DNA of 64,000 bases from Acidovorax sp. 69 (GTDB lineage Bacteria; Pseudomonadota; Gammaproteobacteria; Burkholderiales; Burkholderiaceae_C), in assembly GCF_002797445.1 (NCBI RefSeq), contig NZ_PGEP01000001.1:805001-869000 (forward strand), read 5' to 3'. Below are positions 56,613-64,000 of the stretch, piece after piece. Within the stretch, counting starts at the first letter, position 1. Every line of letters starts with the position of its first letter. A model generated the notes under the pieces. The model did no database searches. It was not told the DNA's origin and was given only the letters and a program-made list of their open reading frames with translations. The position numbers and the translations under genes are program-made.

Positions 56613-56960
56613 TTAGCTGGTGGATGCCAACGCCACGCCTGCCATGATCAGCGCACCGCCAGCCAGCGTGCGCCAATGCAGAGGCTCGCCAAGGAATATC
56701 CAGGCCAGCGTTGGGACGATGAAGAATGCCAGGCCCATGAAGGGGTAGGCAAGATGCAGGGGCACATTGCGCAGAATCCATACCCAGCCCAGCGTTGTGA
56801 GGCCGTATAGAGCCAGCGACGCGATGAGCCAGCCATTGAAGACAAACGCCTGCCATGTCAACTGTGCTGAGAACGCTCCGGCCGCTTTCTTGAACAGGAT
56901 TTGCCCAACGCTGATTGACAGCACGCAGAGCAGCGTGAGCGCTATGGTGACGTTAGGCAT
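56613..56960 (-). CDS. EamA/SMR-like small membrane protein (possible ArnE/ArnF-type flippase subunit)
   Basis: A 115-residue protein with four hydrophobic helices: TIALTLLCVLSISVGQILF, LIASLALYGLTTLGWVWIL, LAYPFMGLAFFIVPTLAWIF and TLAGGALIMAGVALAS. This is the size and pattern of EamA/SMR half-transporters that flip lipid-linked aminosugars. Together with the adjacent GT2 it forms the typical pair of O-antigen modification loci. The ATG at 56960 overlaps the stop of the preceding gene by 8 bases. Confidence 0.83.
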   Translation of the reverse strand: MPNVTIALTLLCVLSISVGQILFKKAAGAFSAQLTWQAFVFNGWLIASLALYGLTTLGWVWILRNVPLHLAYPFMGLAFFIVPTLAWIFLGEPLHWRTLAGGALIMAGVALASTS

Positions 56961-59390
56961 TTTCTTGTTCCGATGACCTGCAAAGGATGGGAAGCAGAAC
57001 CAGCGGTGCAGTGAAAAACGCCAGAAGGTACCGGTATTCCCCCGCGATCGAAAAAATGAAAACTGCGGCCAGTTGCAGGGCATACGTTCCTGCAATCAGT
57101 GCAACGACCTTGTCGCGTTGCTTCATCGTGCGGCGAAGCGCTACCGCCAACAATACGAGCCCGCCCCAGGGTGCCCACAGGATTGCGCGATGCTGGATGG
57201 AAAAGTCATACCAAGCATGGAGATGCTTGCGCAGCGAGAACTTCAAGGGCTGGACACTGGATATGGATTTGGTGAACGGCAGTATCTTGCTGGTCTCGGG
57301 GGGCCGGGGATGCCGCCATTGGCCATCGCCGCGTACAGGAAGATATTGACACGGCTGGCCATGAAGGCGGGGAAGTTGTGCCACAGGTTGTATTTGAAGA
57401 ACTCCTTGAGGATGGTTCTTTTGGATTGGTCTGAAAGCGACATAAGAGCGGGGCCCATTGGAAAGAAGATCAATGGGTCCCAGTAGTAGTGGTCGTGGAA
57501 CTCGCGGATCTTGTCCAGCGATTGGCCCGTAGAGGTTAGCGCATCGACCGTTTTGGCTGTGACGCGCGGTTGGTTGTGTTCCCACAGTCCCATAGGCCGG
57601 TGCTCGAGGAAACCCACCGTTTCATACAGTGCGAGCGGGAATACCGAACCGATAGGGTTCTTGTACTTGTAGATGAACTGGCTGCCAAAGCCTACGATAA
57701 GCCAAGGGACGATGACCAAGCTCACGCGGATTCTGTGGGGCTTGGACAGTACCCAAGTCAATGCCGCAAGCGGTATTAGATTCAACAGGCCGTTGGGCCG
57801 TCCGAAGATCGCAAACGGTATGGTGACGAAGAAAATCAGCAACGACGGTAGGTCAACGCTGCGGTTGCGGATACTCCGCCACACTTCGAACATCATGCCG
57901 CTGAGCGCAATCGCATAGATACCGTCCGAGTAGAAGCTGCTGGAGTAATACACGACGCTGGGCGCCAGTGCGACAAAGATTAGGCAGTAGGCAAAGCTCT
58001 TCCACATGCGGCGCGCCAGCATCCAGGCCAGGATGCGCGCGCACACTGCTGCACAAATCAGCATCTGCAAAGCGATCGGAACCTCGACCCGCCCTGTTGC
58101 GCCGTAGGTGAGCAGCGCATAGAGATACCAGAATGCTGGCTTGTTGGCTTGGTGCACGCGATCGGTGTCGACCTCCAGCATGATGGCAAGACTGTCTTGC
58201 CCCAGAATTCCGGGCCAGGAGGCGACGAGCCAGGCCGCATACACGACGCCAATGAACCCCAAGACGATGGCGAAGTACTGCAGTTCGCTCAGCGCCAGAA
58301 AGCGGGTTTTGACGGCGCGTACGGCAGACGCGCCAAACCACGCCTCCGAGGATGACGGTTTGAATCTCAAAGCTTGCTTTTCCACCAGATGCCAGCTGGC
58401 GTAGGCAAGCGCCACGGTTACGGCCAGCGATATGAAGAGCGTCCCTGCGAATCCCAGCTGGGGCCAGCCATACTGAATGACGCTTTGCTGGATGGGAAAT
58501 GCGAACAGATAAATGCCATAGGAAGGATCTCCCCACCGGCCAGCGCGCCGGATGTATGCCGTGGTTTGCGTTCCGGCATAAATGATGAAAAACGGTAGCC
58601 CCAGCAGCAACGCGCTATGCCGCCAGCCCCCCATCCACACTGCGGCGGTTGCAAGAGCGATGGCTCCGCCCCACAGCACTGGCCGACGGCGCCAGTACGG
58701 CTCCAAGGTGTAGAGCGCGGCGCCGGTCAGAAAGAACGCGCTCAGTTCGCGGCCGTGGTGAACCGTGCCGGTCACGTCGGGATTGCTGCGGGCGAGAAAC
58801 CATCCGATCAGAACCGCAATGCTCAAAAGCAGTACGGGCCGGTACTTGAGCAGACCAATCAAACCCGCCAAGCCCAGTGCAATGTAGCAGCGTACTTCGA
58901 TGGGAATGGTCCACAGCGACCCATTCACGCCGAGGCGATAGGGGTTGTTCTCAAACACCCCGGGCAGCACGAAATGGATCTTCATCCCCAGCGCCTGCAG
59001 GTAGTTAGCCGTTGCGCGGTGTGTCAGGTACTCCTTCAGCGGAAGTTGCGTGACCCAGGCGCCCAAGACATAGGCGGTCAATACCACTGCGACGGTGAGG
59101 GCAGGCCAGATGCGCAAAAAACGCCGAAGCCCGAACCGCCAGAGGTTCGGATCCCTCTGCCAACTGGCATTCACTAGATACCCGCTTAGTATGAAGAAGA
59201 TGGTGACTGCCAGCCCGCCCAGGCTGTAGATGCCGAAGAAAGACGGCTCCATCTGGCCCGTGAGCGCGAAGTGGTGGCTGTACAGCACCATCGTCGCGGC
59301 CACGATGCGGATCGCGTCGAAGTTGTTACCCGGGTGGGTGGCTGGGGATGGCACCCTTGTGTGGGCCTGCACGGAACTCGGGGCGCTCAT
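56953..59390 (-). pseudogene. Acyltransferase 3-glycosyltransferase-like fusion membrane protein, frameshifted
   Basis: The first 700 or so residues (ATG 59390 to near 57300) read through. The N-terminal half is an acyltransferase 3 domain with FDAIRIVAATMVLYSHHF and GGLAVTIFFILSGYLVNASW; the C-terminal half is a multi-span GT-C-like domain (for example VVYYSSSFYSDGIYAIALSG). Near the G6 tract at 57298-57303 the frame changes and a short nonsense tail with a stop follows. The genuine C-terminus (ETSKILPFTKSISS, WGGLVLLAVALRRTMKQRDK, AGEYRYLLAFFTAPLVLLPI) continues in another frame to 56953. The total length is one base short of a multiple of three. ATG overlaps the prfC stop (ATGA). Confidence 0.82.
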
Positions 59391-61015
59391 GCGCTGGCCT
59401 GCAACGCCAACCCCGCATGCTCCCGCAGCGGATGGAAGTGGATCTTGGGAAACCGCTCCTGCGCCAGCCGCACGTCATACGGCGACGTGCACAAATACGC
59501 CAAGGTGTCCGCCGCGTCGTGCGCCAGGCGCAGTGGGTACGCATCCGTGAACGCACGCAAGTCGGCCGCGTTGTCCGCAGTGATCCAGCGTGCGCCGGTG
59601 TACTGGCAGCCTTCCAGGCGGATGTCGGCGTCGTACTCGGCCTTCAGGCGGTGCTGCACCACTTCGAACTGCAACTGGCCCACGGCGCCCAGCAGCATGT
59701 TGCCGCCAGCGTCGGGCTTGAAGACCTGGATCGCGCCCTCTTCGCCCAGCTGGGCCAGCCCTTGCTGGAGCTGCTTTGTGCGCAGCGGGTTCTTGAGCAC
59801 CACGGTCATGAACATCTCGGGGGCAAAGAACGGCAGGCCCGTGAATTGCAAACTGGCGCCGTCGGTAATGGTGTCACCCAACTGCACGCCGCCGTGGGTG
59901 GTGAAGCCGATGATGTCACCCGCGTAGGCTTCTTCTACCGCCTCGCGACGCTGGGACATGAAGGTGACCACGCTGGTGGGGCGCAGTTCCTTGGCGGTGC
60001 GCTGCACTTTGAGCTTCATGCCGGGCATGTATTTGCCCGAGGCCACGCGCACGAAGGCGATGCGGTCGCGGTGGTTGGCGTCCATGTTGGCCTGCACCTT
60101 GAACACGACGCCCGAAAAGCCCTCGTCTTCAGGCTGGATGGTCTTGACCACGGGCTGCTTGTTCACCTGCAGCGTGCTGATGCGGGGGCCTGGCGGGGGC
60201 GACATGTCCACCACAGCGTCCAGCACTTCCATCACACCGAAGTTGTTCACACCGGAGCCAAAGAACACGGGAGTGAGCTTGCCTGCCAAAAATTCTTCGT
60301 GATCCCACGCGGCAGATGCGCCAACGGCCAGTTCCATGCTCTCCAGCGCATCGTCAAAGCTTTGGCCGAAGCGCTTGCGCAGTCGGTCTGAATCGGTCAG
60401 CGGCACCACCTCAAAGTCTTTGGGGCCCCGATCGCTGCCGGGGGTGAACACCGTCATGCTCTGCGTGCGCAGGTTGATGATTCCGCCGAAGCTTTTGCCC
60501 TGGCCCACGGGCCAGGTGATGGGGCAGCAGGGCATGCCCAGCTCGCGCTCCACCTCATCGAGGATGTCCAGCGGGTCGCGCACCTCGCGGTCCATCTTGT
60601 TGACGAAGGTGATGATGGGCGTGTCACGCTGGCGGCAGACCTCGATCAGGCGGCGGGTTTGCGCTTCTACGCCGTTGGCCGCGTCGATCACCATGAGTGC
60701 CGAGTCCACCGCGGTCAGCACGCGGTAGGTGTCTTCGCTGAAGTCCTTGTGGCCAGGGGTATCCAACAGGTTGACCACATGGTCGCGGTATTCCATCTGC
60801 ATCACGCTGGAGGCCACCGAGATGCCACGCTGCTTCTCGATCTCCATCCAGTCGGACGTAGCATGGCGGCTTGCTTTGCGGCCCTTGACGGCGCCAGCGA
60901 TCTGGATAGCGCCCGAGAACAGCAGCAGTTTTTCCGTCAGCGTCGTTTTACCGGCGTCGGGGTGGGAAATGATGGCAAAGGTGCGGCGGCGCCGGGTTTC
61001 TGAGGCGTAGGACAC
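59387..61015 (-). CDS. prfC: Peptide chain release factor 3
   Basis: A 542-residue translational GTPase. It starts with GTG at 61015. The G1 motif is SHPDAGKTTLTEKLLLFSGA, then G3 DTPGHKDFSEDTYR and G4 NKMDREVRDPLD, followed by the family-specific domains with SQRREAVEEAYAGDIIGFTT. RF3 releases RF1/RF2 from the ribosome after termination. The downstream surface-glycan genes overlap its stop by ATGA, so the island operon follows prfC directly. Confidence 0.96.
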   Translation of the reverse strand: MSYASETRRRRTFAIISHPDAGKTTLTEKLLLFSGAIQIAGAVKGRKASRHATSDWMEIEKQRGISVASSVMQMEYRDHVVNLLDTPGHKDFSEDTYRVLTAVDSALMVIDAANGVEAQTRRLIEVCRQRDTPIITFVNKMDREVRDPLDILDEVERELGMPCCPITWPVGQGKSFGGIINLRTQSMTVFTPGSDRGPKDFEVVPLTDSDRLRKRFGQSFDDALESMELAVGASAAWDHEEFLAGKLTPVFFGSGVNNFGVMEVLDAVVDMSPPPGPRISTLQVNKQPVVKTIQPEDEGFSGVVFKVQANMDANHRDRIAFVRVASGKYMPGMKLKVQRTAKELRPTSVVTFMSQRREAVEEAYAGDIIGFTTHGGVQLGDTITDGASLQFTGLPFFAPEMFMTVVLKNPLRTKQLQQGLAQLGEEGAIQVFKPDAGGNMLLGAVGQLQFEVVQHRLKAEYDADIRLEGCQYTGARWITADNAADLRAFTDAYPLRLAHDAADTLAYLCTSPYDVRLAQERFPKIHFHPLREHAGLALQASA

Positions 61016-61167
61016 AGGGGGTGGTTCCAGATGGGGGTCAGGGCGCGCTGCGGCAGGGTTCTGCGGCAGTCAGCGCGGCAGGCGCAGCGGCGCCCGAAAG
61101 CGGCGATTTTACCGGCGCCCGCTGCGAACCCCTTGTAGCCCCTTTTTCTTTTTGCCCCGGTTCCCGC

Positions 61168-61950
61168 TCAGCCGACTCGCGCCTGCTCCTGCGCATGCCG
61201 GGCATACATCTTCTGCATGCCGCCCAGCCAGCGGTCGTAGTCCTGGCCCTTGTTGCGGAAGTACTGCGCCACCTCGGGATGGGGCAGTACCAGAAAGCGC
61301 CCGTCCTGCATGGCCTGCAGCACATCACCCGCCACCTGCTCGGGTGGCAGGATGCCGTCGTGGGATGCCGAGCCACCGTCGCCCGTGACCATGGCGGTCT
61401 GCACCGACTGGGGGCACAGGCAGGCGACGCCCACGCCACGGCGGCCATAGGCGATGCGCAGCCACTCGGCAAAGGCCACGGCGGCATGCTTGGTGACGGC
61501 ATAGGGCGCCGACTCCACGATGGTCAGCAGCCCGGCGGCCGAGGCCGTGACCAGGAAGAAGCCCTCGCCGCGCGCCACCATCTCAGGCACCACGGCGCGC
61601 GCAGCCCAGACATGGGCCATTCCGTGGATGTTCCACATGGCCTCCCACAGCGGGTCTTCCAACTCAATGCCACCGGGGCGGCCCAAGATGCCGGCGTTGG
61701 AGATATAGGCGTCCACGCGGCCGTAGCGCTCGCGCGTGGTGGCCACCAGGGCCTTGATGTCGGCTTCGCGCGAAACGTCGCAGCGCAGAGCCAGGCCACC
61801 GATCTCGTCGGCCACGGCCTGGGCGGCTTCCAGGTGCAGGTCGGCCACGACCACGGCATGGGCGCCCTCCTGTGCGAAGCGCCGTGCGATGCTGCGGCCT
61901 ATGCCGCTGGCGCCGCCGGTGACGATGATGACCTTGTCCTGGGGGTCCAT
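61168..61950 (-). CDS. Short-chain dehydrogenase/reductase
   Basis: A 260-residue classical SDR. The cofactor motif is VTGGASGIGRSIA, followed by the NAG motif YISNAGILGR, the serine in LVTASAAGLL, and the catalytic YAVTKHAAVAFA. The usual C-terminal substrate lid has a CPQSVQTAM segment. An NAD(P)-dependent oxidoreductase with unspecified substrate. It lies 152 bases upstream of prfC in transcription direction and is divergent from ahcY. Confidence 0.88.
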   Translation of the reverse strand: MDPQDKVIIVTGGASGIGRSIARRFAQEGAHAVVVADLHLEAAQAVADEIGGLALRCDVSREADIKALVATTRERYGRVDAYISNAGILGRPGGIELEDPLWEAMWNIHGMAHVWAARAVVPEMVARGEGFFLVTASAAGLLTIVESAPYAVTKHAAVAFAEWLRIAYGRRGVGVACLCPQSVQTAMVTGDGGSASHDGILPPEQVAGDVLQAMQDGRFLVLPHPEVAQYFRNKGQDYDRWLGGMQKMYARHAQEQARVG

Positions 61951-62083
61951 GGTGTGCTCCTTGATGGGTCTTTTGACGGATCGCCAGTGTCGGGGGCTCC
62001 GCAGCGCAAGGCAGCCGCGCAGGTGACATGTTTGCGGCCTGATGGGTTGTGGGGTGCTGCGGCCCCACCGTTTGCCAGGGATG

Positions 62084-62112
62084 TTTCACCGCCGCGCACT
62101 TGCTTTTATAAT
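62084..62112 (+). promoter_or_regulatory. Sigma-70-type promoter of ahcY
   Basis: A perfect -10 hexamer TATAAT lies at 62107-62112. A weak -35-like TTTCAC is 17 bases upstream at 62084-62089. Transcription would start just before the riboswitch that begins near 62119, which supports the assignment. Confidence 0.7.
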
Positions 62113-62118
62113 GCGCCG

Positions 62119-62190
62119 ATCCGAGGAGCGTTGCAGCGTCCCCATTTCTGGCGGGGCGTGAGGCTCGGAGTCATCTAGCAACGACGCTCA
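62119..62190 (+). ncRNA. S-adenosylhomocysteine (SAH) riboswitch
   Basis: CCGAGGAGCGTTGCAGCG starts the conserved domain and pairs with the later CGTGAGGCTCGG; the segment AACGACGCTCA near the end forms the pseudoknot with GAGCGTT. These are the signature elements of the SAH riboswitch, found upstream of ahcY mostly in betaproteobacteria and pseudomonads. Binding of SAH should increase expression of the hydrolase gene that removes it. It lies 75 bases before the ahcY start. Confidence 0.95.
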
Positions 62191-62264
62191 TCCACTTCTC
62201 GTGTGGTGAGCTTTTTCACTCCCGCGACCAGTGGTTTTTCAAACATGCTTTGGAGCACACCCTC

Positions 62265-63698
62265 ATGAACGCACGCGTCAACGCCCCGGTCAACACCGAC
62301 TGCATCATTGCCGACATCGGCCTGGCCGCCTGGGGCCGCAAGGAAATCCGCATCGCCGAAACGGAGATGCCCGGCCTGATGGCCATTCGCGAGGAATTCG
62401 CTGCCAAGCAGGCGCTCAAGGGCGCCCGCATCACTGGCAGCCTGCACATGACCATCCAGACGGCGGTGCTGATCGAGACCCTGCAAGCCCTGGGTGCCGA
62501 GGTGCGCTGGGCTTCTTGCAACATCTTCTCCACGCAAGACCACGCTGCCGCTGCGATCGCCGCTGCCGGCACGCCCGTGTTCGCTATCAAGGGCGAAACC
62601 CTGACCGAATACTGGGATTACACCCACCGCATTTTTGACTTCGGCCCCGCAGGCAGCGAAGGCGAAGGCCCCAACCTGATCCTGGATGATGGCGGCGACG
62701 CCACGCTTCTGATGCACCTGGGCAAGCGCGCCGAAAAGGACGCCTCCCTGATCGCCAACCCCACCAGCGAAGAAGAAACCTGCCTGTTCGCCTCCATCAA
62801 GGCCAAGCTGGCCGTGGACCCGACCTGGTACAGCCGCAAGAGCGCCCAGATCATCGGCGTGACCGAAGAGACCACGACAGGCGTGCATCGTCTGAAGGAA
62901 ATGTCGGCCAAGGGCTCGCTGATGTTCCGCGCGATCAACGTGAACGATTCGGTGACCAAGAGCAAGTTCGACAACCTGTACGGTTGCCGTGAATCGCTGG
63001 TGGATGGCATCAAGCGCGCCACCGATGTGATGATTGCGGGCAAGGTGGCTTGCGTGGCCGGCTACGGCGACGTGGGCAAGGGCAGTGCCCAGGCCCTGCG
63101 TGCCCTGTCTGCCCAAGTGTGGGTGACCGAGATCGACCCCATCAACGCCCTGCAGGCCGCGATGGAGGGCTACAAGGTCGTGACCATGGAATACGCCGCC
63201 GACAAGGCCGACATCTTCGTGACCACCACCGGCAACAAGGATGTGATCACCCACGACCACATGAAGGCCATGAAGGACCAGGCCATCGTCTGCAACATCG
63301 GCCACTTCGACAACGAGATCCAGGTCGCGTCGCTCGAACAGTACGAGTGGGAAGAGATCAAGCCCCAGGTGGACCACGTGATCTTCCCGGACGGCAAGCG
63401 CATCATCCTGCTGGCCAAGGGCCGTCTGGTGAATCTGGGCTGTGGCACCGGCCACCCCAGCTTCGTGATGTCGTCGAGCTTTGCCAACCAGACCATTGCC
63501 CAGATTGAGTTGTTCACGCACAGCGACTTCTACGAAAACGGCAAGGTCTACGTGCTGCCCAAGCACCTGGACGAAAAGGTGGCGCGTCTGCACCTGAAGA
63601 AGGTCGGCGCGATGCTGACCGAGTTGAGTGACGAACAAGCCGCCTACATCGGCGTGCCCAAGCAAGGCCCTTACAAGCCTGATACCTACCGGTATTGA
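62265..63698 (+). CDS. ahcY: Adenosylhomocysteinase
   Basis: A 477-residue S-adenosylhomocysteine hydrolase. Recognisable blocks are [33 protein letters not shown], the NAD-binding [13 protein letters not shown] and [14 protein letters not shown], and the C-terminal KPDTYRY. It converts SAH to adenosine and homocysteine, preventing inhibition of methyltransferases, and is tetrameric in the cytosol. ATG 62265 is preceded by GGAG at 62252-62255; a TTG five codons earlier is an alternative. An SAH riboswitch lies in the leader. Confidence 0.97.
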   Translation: MNARVNAPVNTDCIIADIGLAAWGRKEIRIAETEMPGLMAIREEFAAKQALKGARITGSLHMTIQTAVLIETLQALGAEVRWASCNIFSTQDHAAAAIAAAGTPVFAIKGETLTEYWDYTHRIFDFGPAGSEGEGPNLILDDGGDATLLMHLGKRAEKDASLIANPTSEEETCLFASIKAKLAVDPTWYSRKSAQIIGVTEETTTGVHRLKEMSAKGSLMFRAINVNDSVTKSKFDNLYGCRESLVDGIKRATDVMIAGKVACVAGYGDVGKGSAQALRALSAQVWVTEIDPINALQAAMEGYKVVTMEYAADKADIFVTTTGNKDVITHDHMKAMKDQAIVCNIGHFDNEIQVASLEQYEWEEIKPQVDHVIFPDGKRIILLAKGRLVNLGCGTGHPSFVMSSSFANQTIAQIELFTHSDFYENGKVYVLPKHLDEKVARLHLKKVGAMLTELSDEQAAYIGVPKQGPYKPDTYRY

Positions 63699-63833
63699 TG
63701 TCCATGGAGCGGTCGTGTGCCGCTCCCTGTCGAGGGGCCACCCGTGGATCGGCAACGCCCGGTTTGCCGGTGGCGCTGGCTTTTGTGGTGCGCCCGTTGC
63801 ATGCACGTGGGAGTCGCCGCGGGGTTACTCCTG

Positions 63834-63889
63834 AAACAATAGCTGTTAGCGCTTTATGTATAAGCGCTAGAGGCTGTTTTCATTCAAAA
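63834..63889 (+). repeat. Dispersed repeat A, copy 8 (intergenic)
   Basis: AAACAATAGCTGTTAGCGCT, then TTATGTATAAGCGCTAGAGG and CTGTTTTCATTCAAAAA. This copy is the best preserved and shows the full palindromic core AGCGCTTTATGTATAAGCGCT. It lies between ahcY and the tlyA start and ends 10 bases before the ATG, just before the Shine-Dalgarno. Confidence 0.9.
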
Positions 63890-63899
63890 AGGATGGCGC

Positions 63900-64000
63900 A
63901 TGCGCGCAGATGTTTTTTTGGTAGAGGCTGGTCATGCGACCACCCGCTCGCAAGCGCAGCGGCTCATTGCGGCAGGCGTGCAATGGCGACTGTCGCCTTT
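63900..64000 (+). CDS. tlyA: TlyA-family rRNA methyltransferase/hemolysin, N-terminal fragment
   Basis: The first 33 codons of a gene that runs past the window edge. The reading begins MRADVFLVEAGHATTRSQAQ followed by RLIAAGVQW, the S4 RNA-binding domain that starts TlyA proteins (2'-O-methyltransferase for 16S/23S rRNA). A Shine-Dalgarno AAGGA lies at 63888-63892. In related genomes tlyA commonly follows ahcY, supporting the call. Confidence 0.82.
   Translation, partial: MRADVFLVEAGHATTRSQAQRLIAAGVQWRLSP

Noticed and set aside
63705..63726. Hairpin GGAGCGG/CCGCTCC after ahcY as a terminator
   Set aside because: Stem is short with a seven-base loop and no T-run follows; tlyA probably continues the operon.

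Overview
The window looks like chromosome of a GC-rich betaproteobacterium of the order Burkholderiales, most likely family Comamonadaceae (Acidovorax or a close relative). The basis is the rRNA type, the many orphan Bug/TctC-type solute receptors, the gene set ahcY plus tlyA behind an S-adenosylhomocysteine riboswitch, and two families of short dispersed repeats that I associate with this family. No database search was possible, so the genus is inference.

Layout. Positions 1-2660 hold the 3' part of a 23S rRNA gene, a 5S rRNA gene and the rrn terminator. From about 2.7 to 36 kb lies a broad leucine/isovalerate and acyl-CoA degradation region. It contains a LiuR-type MerR regulator with two palindromic operators, a divergent metallo-beta-lactamase-fold hydrolase, a hotdog thioesterase, isovaleryl-CoA dehydrogenase, carbonic anhydrase, AceK and a thiolase. 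Further on come a second acyl-CoA dehydrogenase, an acyl-CoA synthetase, both methylcrotonyl-CoA carboxylase subunits, methylglutaconyl-CoA hydratase and HMG-CoA lyase. Together these convert leucine-derived isovaleryl-CoA to acetoacetate and acetyl-CoA. Carbonic anhydrase could supply bicarbonate to the biotin carboxylase, and AceK could direct acetyl-CoA into the glyoxylate shunt. Interspersed are a dmeR-dmeF-gst metal-efflux operon (18.1-20.2 kb) and a beta-keto-acid cleavage cassette (30.4-34.4 kb: Bug receptor, BKACE, hydroxyacyl-CoA dehydrogenase, divergent LysR).

From 36 to 54 kb there are an MHS-family transporter, two tandem paralogous amino-acid-type binding proteins, a double-length UvrA (two complete UvrA modules in one 1957-residue chain), a CtlX-type hydrolase with a divergent Lrp regulator, another Bug receptor and a NYN/LOTUS protein. 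From 54.6 to 59.4 kb a lower-GC, tightly overlapping four-gene glycan-modification operon sits in front of (upstream in window coordinates, downstream in transcription of) prfC. Two of its membrane acyltransferase genes each carry an apparent one-base deletion. The window ends with an SDR, the SAH riboswitch, ahcY and the start of tlyA.

The most unusual theme is an approximately 55-70 bp dispersed palindromic repeat (family A, eight copies). Besides intergenic copies it appears inside or at the edges of genes: at the junction of the two UvrA modules, in frame inside the carboxyltransferase gene liuB, as the N-terminus of a DUF1289 protein, and across the start codon of a HAD phosphatase gene. 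A second repeat (family B, two copies) supplies a C-terminal tail to a flavoprotein. These repeats seem to be turned into protein sequence repeatedly.
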